64,000 nt of DNA from Candidatus Gallispira edinburgensis (GCA_904395805.1 CAJFNV010000054.1:1-64000); one strand, 5' to 3'; counted from the first letter of the stretch, positions 43,550-52,994 are shown. Notes: generated from the letters alone by a model not told the origin. A program made the numbers and translations.

Positions 43550-44508
43550 TGAAAAAGCTTATAGCAATAGGAGAAGCTCTTATAGACTTTATACCGGGTG
43601 AAAAATCAAAACCTATTAAAAACGTATCCGCATTTTATCCCAATGTGGGCGGTGCTCCCGCTAACGTATGCGGAGCATTTACAAAGCTTGGAGGAAAATC
43701 CGAAATGATCACTCAGCTTGGCAATGATCCTTTCGGAGACAAAATAATAGATGAATTTGAAAAATACGGCATAGGTCACAGCTATGTGTCAAGAACAGAT
43801 AAAGCTAATACATCTCTTGCCTTTGTTGCACTTAAGGAAAATGGAAACAGAGAATTTTCATTTTACAGAAATCCCGGGGCAGACATGCTCCTTTCACCTG
43901 AAAGCATTAAGGAAGAGTGGTTTGATGAGGGCTACTGCCTCCACTTCTGTTCCGTATCCCTTGGAGATTTTCCTATGAGAGAGGCTCATAAAAAGGCTAT
44001 AGAAATTGCTCTTAAAAAAAATATGATCGTAAGCTTTGATCCGAATATAAGACTTCCCCTATGGAAAGACAAAAATAAGCTCAGAGAGGCGGTAATGGAA
44101 TTTATGCCCCTTGCCCATATCGTTAAAATATCCGATGAAGAGATCGAATTTATAACAGGCAAAAAAAATGTATCAGATGCAAAGGACATATTATTCAGAG
44201 GCAATACAAAAATAGTTCTTTATACAAAGGGTGCCGAGGGTGCGGAAGTTTACAGAAAACATGACAACGGATATTCTGCCTGTGAAGATGTTGAAGCTGT
44301 TGACACTACAGGAGCAGGAGATGCTTTTATAGGCTCATTTTTATATAAAATGTACGAAAACAACATTACTGTTGAGAGTCTTAATAAAATTCCTGTTGAA
44401 ATTCTCTTAAATGCTCTTGACTTTTCCAACAGATTTTGTACAATAAGTATAACAAGGAAAGGAGCAATAGCTTCTTATCCCGACAATTTTAAGGAGGTAT
44501 TAAAATGA
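43549..44508 (+). CDS. scrK: Fructokinase (PfkB family)
   Basis: Phosphorylates the fructose released by ScrB. The 319-residue ribokinase-type fold carries the substrate motif NVGGAPANVCGAFTKLGG and the catalytic DTTGAGDAFIGSFL. Its ATG overlaps the scrB stop codon (TAATG), and its own stop overlaps the HPr start (ATGA), so translation is coupled through the three genes. Confidence 0.93.
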   Translation: MKKLIAIGEALIDFIPGEKSKPIKNVSAFYPNVGGAPANVCGAFTKLGGKSEMITQLGNDPFGDKIIDEFEKYGIGHSYVSRTDKANTSLAFVALKENGNREFSFYRNPGADMLLSPESIKEEWFDEGYCLHFCSVSLGDFPMREAHKKAIEIALKKNMIVSFDPNIRLPLWKDKNKLREAVMEFMPLAHIVKISDEEIEFITGKKNVSDAKDILFRGNTKIVLYTKGAEGAEVYRKHDNGYSACEDVEAVDTTGAGDAFIGSFLYKMYENNITVESLNKIPVEILLNALDFSNRFCTISITRKGAIASYPDNFKEVLK

Positions 44509-44762
44509 AAGTTATTGATTATGTAATTACAGATCCCGTAGGTATTCACGCAAGACCGGCAGGTCAGCTTGCAAAGCTTGCAAAAGAGGTCGAAAGCAAG
44601 GTGACCATCGAATTTGATGACAAAAGTGCAGATGCCGGCAGACTTCTGGCTGTTATGGGCTTAGGCATTAAATCGGGGGATAAAATGACAGTTAAGATCG
44701 AGGGAGCCGACGAGGAGGCAGCCGCTGTAAAGGTAGAGGAATTTTTAAAGAATAATTTATAA
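44505..44762 (+). CDS. HPr phosphocarrier without Ser46
   Basis: 85 residues. HPr carries phosphate from enzyme I to the EIIA domain on His15, in the intact motif GIHARPAGQLAKLA. In Gram-positive HPr the regulatory Ser46 is phosphorylated by HPr kinase and triggers catabolite repression. Here residue 46 is Arg (KSADAGRLLAVMGLGI aligned to the usual KSVNLKSIMGVMSLGI), and the following IMGVM helix is altered. This protein should thus transfer phosphate but escape that control. It is the mirror image of Crh, which keeps Ser46 but lacks His15. Start codon overlaps the scrK stop. Confidence 0.92.
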   Translation: MKVIDYVITDPVGIHARPAGQLAKLAKEVESKVTIEFDDKSADAGRLLAVMGLGIKSGDKMTVKIEGADEEAAAVKVEEFLKNNL

Positions 44763-44775
44763 GGGGGTATCTATA

Positions 44776-46395
44776 ATGGGGGAATTTACAGGTAAAGCCA
44801 TTGTAAGCGGTATTGCAATCGGCAAACTTATGTATTATTCAAAGGATGCACAGCAGGTAAAAAGATATAAGATAAGTGATATCGATGCTGAAAAAGCAAG
44901 ATATGAAGAAGCAAAAAATACAGCAATTGAACAGCTTAATCAGATCTACGAAAAGGCATTAAAAGAAGTCGGGGAAGTAAATGCCTCTATATTTGAAGTT
45001 CACGCCATGATGCTTGAAGATGAGGACTATAATGACTCCATAAATAACATAATTGAAAGCCAGCTTGTAAATGCGGAATATGCCGTTGCCTGTACAGGAG
45101 ATAATTTTTCAAAAATGTTTTCTGAAATGGAAGATGATTATTTCAGGGCAAGAGCTGCCGATATTAAAGACATTTCAGAAAGAGTTATTTACGTTTTAAA
45201 GGGCAGCGGAAGTACATCAGGACCAAATGAGCCTGTTATACTTATAGCCGAGGACCTGGCACCAAGCGAAACAGTACAGATGGATAAGGACAATCTTTTA
45301 TCCTTCGTAACAAGACTTGGTTCCTCCAACTCTCATACTGCAATTCTTGCAAGAAATATGGACATACCTGCTATTATAGGCATTGATATAAAGGAAGAAT
45401 GGGACGGACTTAACGCCATAGTAGACGGATATAACGGAAAGCTTATTGTCGACCCTGACGAGGAAACACTTAACGCCTACATAGAAAAGCAGAAAAAGGA
45501 TACTGAAGCAAAGGAGCTTCTTAAGCAGTTTAAGGACAAGGAAGACGTTACCCTTGACGGAAAGCATATCAAACTCTACTGCAATATAGGAAGTGTGTCT
45601 GACACAGCCGCTGTACTTAAGAGCAACGCTCAGGGAATAGGGCTTTTCAGAAGTGAGTTTTTATATCTTGAGAGCAGTGACTATCCGTCAGAGGAAGTAC
45701 AGTTCCAGGCATACAAGACCGTTGCGGAAAATATGGCAGGCAGAAAGGTTATAATAAGGACCCTTGACATAGGAGCCGATAAACAGGCTGATTACTTTGA
45801 ACTTGGCAAAGAAGACAATCCGGCATTAGGCTACAGAGCCATAAGAATATGCCTTGACAGACCTGAGGTATTTAAAACTCAGCTGAGAGCCCTTTTCAGA
45901 GCAAGTGCCTTCGGAAACATAGCTATTATGTACCCTATGATAATATCTGTTGACGAGGTTTTAAAAATCAAAGCAATTGTAAAGGAAGTAACTGATGAGC
46001 TTAAGGAAAAGGGTATCCCATTTAAGGAAGATATCGAACAGGGTATTATGATCGAAACTCCGGCAGCAGCTATTATAAGCGACGAGCTTGCCAAAGAGGT
46101 TGATTTCTTTAGTATCGGTACAAACGATCTGACTCAGTATACCCTTGCTATTGACAGACAGAATGCAAAGCTTGAAAGCATATGTGATACACACCATCCT
46201 GCCGTATTGAAGCTTATTGAAATGGTTGTTAAAAATGCTCATAAAGAAGGTATATGGGCAGGTATATGCGGTGAACTGGGTGCAGACCTTACTCTTACGG
46301 AAAGATTTCTTAAGATGGGCGTTGACGAACTTTCTGTTTCAGCATCAAAGGTTCTTGCAGTAAGAAAGAAGATAAGAGAAACAAAGGCTAATTAA
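44776..46395 (+). CDS. ptsI: PTS enzyme I
   Basis: Takes phosphate from phosphoenolpyruvate and gives it to HPr. The 539 residues are a little shorter than usual (about 570) but all parts are present: the HPr-binding helical domain, the phospho-His domain with H187 in LGSSNSHTAILAR, and the PEP-binding barrel with GIGLFRSEFLYL, GYRAIRICLD and the catalytic Cys in GICGELGAD. It is the last gene of the sucrose operon. A dedicated enzyme I in a sugar operon suggests either a second copy or a genome with this single PTS. Confidence 0.94.
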   Translation: MGEFTGKAIVSGIAIGKLMYYSKDAQQVKRYKISDIDAEKARYEEAKNTAIEQLNQIYEKALKEVGEVNASIFEVHAMMLEDEDYNDSINNIIESQLVNAEYAVACTGDNFSKMFSEMEDDYFRARAADIKDISERVIYVLKGSGSTSGPNEPVILIAEDLAPSETVQMDKDNLLSFVTRLGSSNSHTAILARNMDIPAIIGIDIKEEWDGLNAIVDGYNGKLIVDPDEETLNAYIEKQKKDTEAKELLKQFKDKEDVTLDGKHIKLYCNIGSVSDTAAVLKSNAQGIGLFRSEFLYLESSDYPSEEVQFQAYKTVAENMAGRKVIIRTLDIGADKQADYFELGKEDNPALGYRAIRICLDRPEVFKTQLRALFRASAFGNIAIMYPMIISVDEVLKIKAIVKEVTDELKEKGIPFKEDIEQGIMIETPAAAIISDELAKEVDFFSIGTNDLTQYTLAIDRQNAKLESICDTHHPAVLKLIEMVVKNAHKEGIWAGICGELGADLTLTERFLKMGVDELSVSASKVLAVRKKIRETKAN

Positions 46396-46427
46396 ATTAG
46401 CTGCATAAAAGGATATTTAATATTAAA

Positions 46428-46449
46428 GGGTGCTGCATTTGCAGCACCC
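46428..46449. terminator. Hairpin after the sucrose operon
   Basis: GGGTGCTGC pairs perfectly with GCAGCACCC around ATTT. No T run follows on the plus strand; on the minus strand it is followed by TTTAATATT. It may end either the ptsI transcript or that of the convergent gene at 46534. Confidence 0.55.
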
Positions 46450-46533
46450 TCATACTGTCAAAGAGTCCATTTTAGGCTTTTTTTGATCCCCGCAATTTTT
46501 TTATTGTCTGTTTTTATAACATATACTGTCTCA

Positions 46534-47313
46534 TCAGCTGCCCATTATCATATTTAACTGTTCCTGCAGGTGTGAGTTATAATTTGCCACAACATCGCTT
46601 ACACCGGCTTCTCCCGCAACACTTCCAAGAGCATCATCAATTTCCTTAAGCCTGCTTAAAGCATTAACAAGCTCATCATAGCTCATGCCTGATATACTGT
46701 CTGCAATACTATTAAGCTCGGTTTTAAGCTCGGTATATTCATCACTTGTGTATTCAACAGCATCAATAATACTTACCGTTCCCTGAAGTATCTGTGCATA
46801 GGCATCTACTTTTCCAGCCATATTGCTGCTTACATCAGCTTTTTCCTGCTCAGAAGCAGAATTGGTGTCATTGCTGTCCATCGCTTTTGAACTTATGTTT
46901 ACAGTCCTTGTGGTTCCGTCCCACTCAACATCGTATCCAAAGCCCTCAGACAAAGCTCTCAAAGGGATCATTGTTCTTGAATTTACTATAAGTGCAGGAG
47001 AATCAACAGGCACATTTTCATTATAAACACCGTCACCTACAATTATGTAATTCTCTCCCACTGTAACTATTGCAATTACATCCCCCTGAGTAAAGCTTGC
47101 AGTCTTTGTTTCGGCATCCCATGCAACATCACAGCCGAGAGCCTCTGCAACAGCTCTTAAAGGCACAAGTGTTCTGCCGTTTTCAATTATGGGCTGCTGA
47201 TCCATTTCAACCTTAATACCGTTTACATTAACGGTAATTTCATCTGCCGCCATAGCCACTGAGGCAAAAGCCATTGTAAGAGCTAAGGCTGATGCAAAAA
47301 TTCTTTTCTTCAT
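46534..47313 (-). CDS. Secreted protein with copper-amine-oxidase N-terminal domain repeats
   Basis: 259 residues with a signal peptide (MKKRIFASALALTMAFASVAMA). Two consecutive copies of the CuAO-N1 'stalk' domain follow (VNGIKVEMDQQPIIENGRTL and later SPALIVNSRTMIPLRALSEG), each with the PLRA motif. The last 100 residues are a helical, Asp/Ser-rich part with no recognised family. Such domains are common on clostridial surface proteins and do not imply amine oxidase activity. AAGGAG precedes the ATG. It has no obvious partner in the neighbourhood. Confidence 0.8.
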   Translation of the reverse strand: MKKRIFASALALTMAFASVAMAADEITVNVNGIKVEMDQQPIIENGRTLVPLRAVAEALGCDVAWDAETKTASFTQGDVIAIVTVGENYIIVGDGVYNENVPVDSPALIVNSRTMIPLRALSEGFGYDVEWDGTTRTVNISSKAMDSNDTNSASEQEKADVSSNMAGKVDAYAQILQGTVSIIDAVEYTSDEYTELKTELNSIADSISGMSYDELVNALSRLKEIDDALGSVAGEAGVSDVVANYNSHLQEQLNMIMGS

Positions 47314-47353
47314 AAAAATATCAACTCCTTACTTCAAATTCAGCTTAGCTGAT

Positions 47354-47387
47354 TTAAAAAAATAAGCTGCCGCAAAACTGCAGCAGC
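47354..47387 (-). terminator. Terminator of the tagO unit
   Basis: On the minus strand GCTGCTGC pairs with GCGGCAGC (one G-U) and is followed by TTATTTTTTT. It lies 10 bases after the transferase stop codon. Confidence 0.8.
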
Positions 47388-47397
47388 CAAGATTTTG

Positions 47398-48432
47398 TTA
47401 CTGTTTTCTGTCTGTTCTCTTGCCATACACTGCGATCATTAGTATTATAACAAGCAAAATCATTAAGAGAGCAAGGGTTATCCTGTAATCACCTATAGCT
47501 ATAACAACAGCTATAAGACAGCTTATAGAGCTTAAACCGTAAAGCACCATTACAGCCTGCTGTGAACTAAGTCCCGAATCCACAAGTCTGTGATGAAGGT
47601 GTCCCCTGTCCGGAGCCATAATAGGCTTGTGATTAATTGCACGCCTTATCATAGCAAAAGTTGTGTCAAGTATAGGAAGTGCCATTGCAAGGACCGAAAG
47701 AAGAAGAGCCAGCAATGCATAAGTCTTGAACACGCCTATACATGAGGTAACAGCAAGGACATATCCTAAAAATGTTGAGCCTGTGTCACCCATATAAACC
47801 TCTGCAGGTGCAAAGTTTCTTGGAAGAAATCCCAGTGTTGACCCTGCAAGGGTAGCACATATAACTACAGCAAGGGTATTCCCTGACAAAGCACAGAGAA
47901 TAGTAAGGCATATACTTGCAATAGTCGTAACACCTGCCGCAAGACCGTCAAGACCGTCTATAAGATTTACTGCATTAATAAGTCCCACAACCCACATTAC
48001 GGTTATTATACTTGCAAAAGGCTTTAAATATTGCCACATAGGCCACATTATAAAATCAAGCTTTGTGCCTGTTGCAACCACGATGATCGCAACTATTATC
48101 TGGATAAACAGTTTAAACTTTGCACTAAGCTCATAAATATCATCAAGCATGCCCACAACAACAATAATTACAGCACCTGCAATAAAGCCTACAAATCTCA
48201 TTGTATGAAATTCTTCAACAAAAAAGGACATAACAATAATAGAAGCCATAAAGCCCAGCACAATAGCCAGTCCGCCCATACGGGGCACAGGCTCATTATT
48301 CATACCTCTTGAACGAGGGAAATCTACAGCTTTAAAGCGATATGCCAGCTTTTTAGCCACAGGTGTTGTCAAAAGTGTTATAGCAAAAGCAACAGCAAAA
48401 GCTGTCATGCACAAAAGCCAGGTTTCCGACAT
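47398..48432 (-). CDS. Undecaprenyl-phosphate GlcNAc-1-phosphate transferase (TagO/WecA type)
   Basis: Starts the lipid carrier for wall teichoic acid or a related polymer by joining GlcNAc-1-phosphate to undecaprenyl phosphate. The 344 residues span about ten membrane helices. The Mg2+ and substrate loops are present: NAVNLIDGLDGLAAG, MGDTGSTFLGY and the HLHHRL motif that marks WecA/TagO rather than MraY. It is 11 bases after upp and last in its operon. Wall polymers made from it would be the natural anchor for SLH proteins such as the one at 11552. Confidence 0.9.
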   Translation of the reverse strand: MSETWLLCMTAFAVAFAITLLTTPVAKKLAYRFKAVDFPRSRGMNNEPVPRMGGLAIVLGFMASIIVMSFFVEEFHTMRFVGFIAGAVIIVVVGMLDDIYELSAKFKLFIQIIVAIIVVATGTKLDFIMWPMWQYLKPFASIITVMWVVGLINAVNLIDGLDGLAAGVTTIASICLTILCALSGNTLAVVICATLAGSTLGFLPRNFAPAEVYMGDTGSTFLGYVLAVTSCIGVFKTYALLALLLSVLAMALPILDTTFAMIRRAINHKPIMAPDRGHLHHRLVDSGLSSQQAVMVLYGLSSISCLIAVVIAIGDYRITLALLMILLVIILMIAVYGKRTDRKQ

Positions 48433-48443
48433 AACGATCTCCC

Positions 48444-49067
48444 CTATTTAGTACCAAACATTCTGTCGCCGGCATCACCTAAACCGGGAACAATGTAACC
48501 GTCCTCACTTATTGCTCTGTCAAGAGCTGCTGCATAAACATCTACATCAGGATGATCCTCCTGAAGTCTCTTAACACCGTCAGGTGTACATATAAGACAA
48601 ATGTACTTGATCTTTTTAACATTTCTCTCTTTAAGGAACTGAATAGCTGCTGAAGAAGTACCTCCTGTAGCCATCATAGGCTCAAGTACGAACATTTCAA
48701 TGTCCTCTCCCTCCGGAAGCTTGCAGTAATATTCAATAGGCATAAATGTATTGGGATCTCTGTAAAGACCTATATGACCTATTTTAGCATTTGGCATTAA
48801 GTCAACTATTCCCTCAACCATACCAAGACCGCCTCTTAAAATAGGCACAATACCGATCTCATTGTCAAGTACCTTACACTCAGCCTCTCCGCGGGGAGTT
48901 GTTACATTAACTGATTTAACTGCCATATCCTTTGTAGCCTCATAAAACAAGAGGGCTGAAATTTCACTTACAAGTTCTCTGAATTCCTTGTTGTTTGTTT
49001 CCTTGTTTCTCAGGTGAGCAAGCTTGCTCTGTACAAGGGGATGCTCTACTATACATAAGTTACTCAT
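48444..49067 (-). CDS. upp: Uracil phosphoribosyltransferase
   Basis: Salvages uracil to UMP using PRPP. The 207 residues begin MSNLCIVEHPLVQSKLAHLR and include RGGLGMVEG and the PRPP-binding loop VLEPMMATGGTSSAAI. The frame is open for 8 more codons, but GGGAGGT lies right before the ATG at 49067. The end GLGDAGDRMFGTK is the normal terminus. Neighbours rpiB and Sua5 precede it in the usual clostridial order. Confidence 0.97.
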   Translation of the reverse strand: MSNLCIVEHPLVQSKLAHLRNKETNNKEFRELVSEISALLFYEATKDMAVKSVNVTTPRGEAECKVLDNEIGIVPILRGGLGMVEGIVDLMPNAKIGHIGLYRDPNTFMPIEYYCKLPEGEDIEMFVLEPMMATGGTSSAAIQFLKERNVKKIKYICLICTPDGVKRLQEDHPDVDVYAAALDRAISEDGYIVPGLGDAGDRMFGTK

Positions 49068-49080
49068 AAAATTACCTCCC

Positions 49081-49509
49081 TTAATCTTCAATCATTTTTA
49101 TTCTTCTTATATGCCTTTCATCATTAGAAAAGTCAGTTTCAAGAAAAGCCTTTACAATTTCAAGGGCAAGTCCCGGACCTATTACCCTTGCACCCATAGC
49201 AAGAATATTGGCATCATTATGTTCTCTTGTTGCCTTTGCAGAAAAAACATCATGACAAAGAGCAGCTCTTATGCCCCTGACCTTGTTTGCGGCAATTGAA
49301 ATACCTATACCTGTGCCGCATATAATGATACCCTTGTCACATTCACCACCGGCAACAGCATTTGCCACAGCCTTTCCGTATACAGGATAGTCACATGACT
49401 CACTTGTGTATGTGCCGAAATCCTTATATTCAATATTTTTACTGTCAAGATAATCCATAACTACCTTTTTAAGCTCAAGACCGCCGTGGTCACAACCTAA
49501 GCCTATCAT
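49081..49509 (-). CDS. rpiB: Ribose-5-phosphate isomerase B
   Basis: Interconverts ribose-5-phosphate and ribulose-5-phosphate. The 142 residues start MIGLGCDHGGLELK and hold the anion-binding loop GTGIGISIAANK and the catalytic Cys in AALCHDVFSAK. AREHNDANILAMGARVIG-type sequence follows. It lies 13 bases ahead of upp. Confidence 0.95.
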   Translation of the reverse strand: MIGLGCDHGGLELKKVVMDYLDSKNIEYKDFGTYTSESCDYPVYGKAVANAVAGGECDKGIIICGTGIGISIAANKVRGIRAALCHDVFSAKATREHNDANILAMGARVIGPGLALEIVKAFLETDFSNDERHIRRIKMIED

Positions 49510-49554
49510 TATAACAGCTCCCTTCGGTATTTTATTTATTATGCTATTTTCTGT

Positions 49555-50604
49555 TTACACATCTATTATACAATATCCTGCCGCTTTCTTCAACCTGTTC
49601 ATTATAGCAAGTCCAAGTTCATCTTCACAAAGTCCTTCTGCAAAAACCTTGTCAATTTTGTGATAATCACATTTTCTCAGCATTTTAAAAAGATTTGCGG
49701 CAATTGTCTGTGGTTCTTTTATGCTGCCTATTACAAGAACCTCACAGTTTTTATACTTATCTTTATTTTCCTCTGTGGCTATAACTCCTATTTTAAATGA
49801 ACTGTCAACCTCAGAGATAAGTTCATTTATTTTATGGACCATTTTATCCCTGTCCCCTCTTACAATAACCACATCGGCACTGGGTGAATAGTGAGTATAC
49901 TTCATTCCCGGAGCTTTTGGAAGCTCTCCCGCATCAAGCTTTGTAACAACAGCCTTGTCAACATCTACCCTGCCCAGAACTTCCCTCAGCATTTCAAGAG
50001 TTATTGATCCGGGACGCAGCAAACAGGGCACTTCTCCCGTCACATCCACAATAGTTGACTCAAGCCCGAATTCACAGGCTCCCCCATCGATGATCATATC
50101 GATTTTGCCGTCTAAGTCAAATTCCACATGGGAAGCTCTTGTTGGGCTCGGACGTCCTGAAGTGTTTGCACTTGGTGCGGCAATAGGAGTACCGCTTGCC
50201 CTGATAAGTGCCTGAGCTATTTTATTTTCCGGAAAACGCACCGCAACGGTATCAAGTCCGCCGCTTGTTTCCTTAGGAACAATGTCACTCTTTTTAAAGA
50301 TCATTGTTAAAGGACCGGGCCAGAATTCCTTTGCAAGCTTTACAGCCATGTCAGGAATTTCTTTTACAAGCCTTTCAAGCTGTGATATATGTGAAATATG
50401 TAGTATAAGAGGGTTGTCGGAGGGTCTGCCCTTTGCACTGTATATCTTCTTTGATGCAGAAGGGTTAAGACCGTCACCTCCGAGGCCATATACCGTTTCC
50501 GTCGGAAATGCCACAAGACCGCCTGATTTAATAATTTCAGCGGCCTTGCCAATTACACTATTATCAATATTATCTGAATCAACTTTATAAATCTGAGTTT
50601 TCAA
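49555..50604 (-). CDS. L-threonylcarbamoyladenylate synthase (Sua5 type)
   Basis: Makes threonylcarbamoyl-AMP for the t6A modification of tRNA. The 349 residues contain the YrdC/TsaC fold (about 1-205: GGLVAFPTETVYGLGGD, KGRPSDNPLILHI, PGPLTMIF) and the extra C-terminal Sua5 domain (about 215-345) with PGMKYTHYSPSADVV. The long form is normal for Gram-positive bacteria. Its start codon directly abuts the stop of the SEC-C protein gene. Confidence 0.94.
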   Translation of the reverse strand: MKTQIYKVDSDNIDNSVIGKAAEIIKSGGLVAFPTETVYGLGGDGLNPSASKKIYSAKGRPSDNPLILHISHISQLERLVKEIPDMAVKLAKEFWPGPLTMIFKKSDIVPKETSGGLDTVAVRFPENKIAQALIRASGTPIAAPSANTSGRPSPTRASHVEFDLDGKIDMIIDGGACEFGLESTIVDVTGEVPCLLRPGSITLEMLREVLGRVDVDKAVVTKLDAGELPKAPGMKYTHYSPSADVVIVRGDRDKMVHKINELISEVDSSFKIGVIATEENKDKYKNCEVLVIGSIKEPQTIAANLFKMLRKCDYHKIDKVFAEGLCEDELGLAIMNRLKKAAGYCIIDV

Positions 50605-51105
50605 TTATTTTGCACCACAACATTTTTTATACTTCTTGCCGCTACCGCAAGGACAAGGATCATTTCTTCCGATCTTAGGTCCCTGATTAACGATTGTAGT
50701 GGACTTCTTCTGTTCCTTATAAAGCTTGGTAAGTTCTTCTTCACTGAATATATTCTTCCACTGAGGAAGTGAATATAAATGGTCAGCCTTATACTCTACC
50801 ATCTTCTTATAAAGTCTTTCAAAATCTATTTTTATAGTAACCTCTGTATCCTCCTCAAGCTTTTCAAGCTCAAAAGGAGTATCCTGAGTTTCATTTATAC
50901 CATCAATAAAGCCTACAATATAAGGAGCAGGAACACTGTAAGTTTCTGCAAGTTCCTTTATTGTTCCCTTTAATTCGGTTTTCTTGTTTTCTATAATATC
51001 CTCATAAATTTTCTGTTCACGTGGGATATAATCATTCCAAAGAGTGTCATTATTTCTGCCGTTTCTGTGATAAGCAGATGCAAGCCACTGTTCGTATAAA
51101 GTCAT
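50605..51105 (-). CDS. SEC-C motif protein
   Basis: 166 residues. The C-terminal 20 ([19 protein letters not shown]) form the SEC-C zinc motif known from the end of SecA, which can contact ribosomes or SecB. The rest is mostly helical and charged, beginning [20 protein letters not shown], and contains no other motif known to me. It is first in the operon with Sua5, rpiB, upp and the TagO-type gene. Function is unknown. Confidence 0.8.
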   Translation of the reverse strand: MTLYEQWLASAYHRNGRNNDTLWNDYIPREQKIYEDIIENKKTELKGTIKELAETYSVPAPYIVGFIDGINETQDTPFELEKLEEDTEVTIKIDFERLYKKMVEYKADHLYSLPQWKNIFSEEELTKLYKEQKKSTTIVNQGPKIGRNDPCPCGSGKKYKKCCGAK

Positions 51106-51152
51106 TTGTATTCCTCCTAGAAAATCAATCTAATTTTTTTAAATCACATTTC

Positions 51153-51181
51153 ATTTTACTACAAAATGCTTGATATGTCCA
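51153..51181 (-). promoter_or_regulatory. Promoter of the SEC-C to tagO operon
   Basis: On the minus strand TGGACA (51181-51176), 17 bases, TAAAAT (51158-51153). The ribosome binding site AGGAGGAAT of the SEC-C gene follows about 35 bases downstream. Confidence 0.65.
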
Positions 51182-51223
51182 GTATTTTTTGCTTTCTTAA
51201 GCATTACAAAGATTACGCACATT

Positions 51224-52582
51224 TTACAATGCCTTTTCAAGAAGTTCATCAACACTTCCGGCACATATAACATTTATGCCTTCTACTCTTGAGGCTTCCT
51301 TATAATTTGCCTTTGGCACAATACAGGTCTTAAAACCCATTTTGCAAGCCTCCTGAACTCTCTTTTCAGCCATTGTAACAGCTCTCAGTTCTCCCGTAAG
51401 ACCTATTTCACCAAAGACAAGCATATCAGATGCCACAGGTACATTACGGTAGCTTGAAGCAATTGCAACAGCAACCGCCGCATCAATTGCAGGTTCAAGG
51501 ACCCTTATGCCTCCCGTAAGATTTATATATGTGTCATAGCTTGAAAGCTGGAGTCCCGCTCTTTTTTCAAGGACAGCTATGATTATAACAACTCTGTTAA
51601 AATCAGTACCTGTTGCCATTCTTCTCGGCATATTGAAGGTAGTATAGCTTACAAGGGACTGGACCTCAATAAGAAGAGGTCTTGTACCCTCCATACTGCA
51701 TGTAACAGCAGTTCCCGGCACATCAACAGGTCTGTCGGAAAGCATATATGCAGAAGGATTGAGTATTTCCTTAAGCCCCTCATTTCCCATTTCAAAAACA
51801 CCGATCTCATTTGTGCTTCCGAATCTGTTTTTAACTGCTCTCAATATTCTGTAGCTTGCAGTTTTGTCACCTTCAAAGTATAAAACGGTGTCCACCATAT
51901 GTTCAAGAACTCTCGGACCTGCAATATTCCCGTCTTTAGTAACATGCCCCACGATCATTACAGATATACCTCTGCCCTTGCTTATATGCATAAGCTTTGC
52001 CGTAGTTTCCCTTACCTGGGTCACGGAACCGGGAGCAGATGCAGCCTCCTCGGAATACATTGTCTGTATCGAGTCAATAATAACAAAGTCAGGATCTTCG
52101 TTTAAAACCGCGCTGTCCACAACAGCTATATTTGTCTCCGAAAGGAGTTTTATATTTTCTGAATTTATATTAAGTCTGTCTGCCCTTAGCTTTATCTGAT
52201 GAGGAGATTCCTCACCTGAAACATAGAGTATCTTTTTGCCCTGTTTACCAAGCTCACTGCAGATTTGAAGAAGTAAAGTTGACTTGCCTATTCCCGGGTC
52301 GCCGCCTATGAGAGTAAGAGAACCTTCCACAAGCCCTCCGCCAAGCACTCTGTCAAGCTCACCCATTCCTGTTGTAGCTCTGTCCTCATTTACAGGCTTA
52401 ATATCCTTAAGCATCTGGGGCTTTACAGAGGACTGTATGCCGATCCCCCTTACCTTTGAAGGCGCTGCCACGACCTCTTCCGTAAGTGTGTTGTAACTTC
52501 CGCAGTCAGGGCATCTTCCAAGCCACTTTACAGTTTCATATCCGCATTTCTGGCATACGAACTTACTTTTAGTCTTTGCCAT
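51224..52582 (-). CDS. radA: DNA repair protein RadA
   Basis: Branch-migration helicase for recombination, 452 residues. An N-terminal zinc finger (CQKCGYETVKWLGRCPDCG) is followed by a RecA-like core with Walker A GGDPGIGKSTLLLQI, the RadA signature KNRFGSTNEIG, and a C-terminal Lon-protease-like domain (GGIRVLEPAIDAAVAVAIAS) without protease residues. It starts one base after the stop of the preceding unknown gene. A 118-base gap with a promoter separates it from the SEC-C gene. Confidence 0.96.
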   Translation of the reverse strand: MAKTKSKFVCQKCGYETVKWLGRCPDCGSYNTLTEEVVAAPSKVRGIGIQSSVKPQMLKDIKPVNEDRATTGMGELDRVLGGGLVEGSLTLIGGDPGIGKSTLLLQICSELGKQGKKILYVSGEESPHQIKLRADRLNINSENIKLLSETNIAVVDSAVLNEDPDFVIIDSIQTMYSEEAASAPGSVTQVRETTAKLMHISKGRGISVMIVGHVTKDGNIAGPRVLEHMVDTVLYFEGDKTASYRILRAVKNRFGSTNEIGVFEMGNEGLKEILNPSAYMLSDRPVDVPGTAVTCSMEGTRPLLIEVQSLVSYTTFNMPRRMATGTDFNRVVIIIAVLEKRAGLQLSSYDTYINLTGGIRVLEPAIDAAVAVAIASSYRNVPVASDMLVFGEIGLTGELRAVTMAEKRVQEACKMGFKTCIVPKANYKEASRVEGINVICAGSVDELLEKAL

Positions 52583-52583
52583 A

Positions 52584-52994
52584 TCAGTGCTTTTCTATTC
52601 TTACAGACTTGCAGTTAGAGTCAAGCTCAAGACTGAAACTTATTTTGCCTGTCATATTGGTATTGACCTTATCAAGATTTACATCGTCAACATAAATTGA
52701 ATAAGTACTGTCACCGTCAAGTTCAAGTGTTACCATAGTGTTTCCGTTGCCTTCAATCTCAAAGCCTGTAACTCTCTCTCCGACCTTAAGGCTATGTACT
52801 GTTGCTCCTGGAACTGTTTCAAGAACAAGATTACCGTTCTTTGAAAGACGTGTAACATCCTTGTGAGTTCTTACTTTATATACATCATTACCTACCTTAA
52901 AACCTTCTGCCTTCTGCTTTTCTGCAACTTCATAATTGCCAAAGCTTAAAGAACCATCAGCTTCAGTACAGATAATTTCATTAATAACAGCCAT
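52584..52994 (-). CDS. Conserved beta-rich protein upstream of radA, unknown
   Basis: 136 residues starting MAVINEIICTEADGSLSFGN. It is short, acidic and rich in Val, Gly and Thr, with alternating polar and hydrophobic residues, suggesting an all-beta fold. It has no signal peptide, Cys cluster or membrane helix. The gene sits one base ahead of radA with a strong AGGAGG site, and I recall small proteins of this kind in other Clostridia next to radA. No function is known to me. Confidence 0.65.
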   Translation of the reverse strand: MAVINEIICTEADGSLSFGNYEVAEKQKAEGFKVGNDVYKVRTHKDVTRLSKNGNLVLETVPGATVHSLKVGERVTGFEIEGNGNTMVTLELDGDSTYSIYVDDVNLDKVNTNMTGKISFSLELDSNCKSVRIEKH

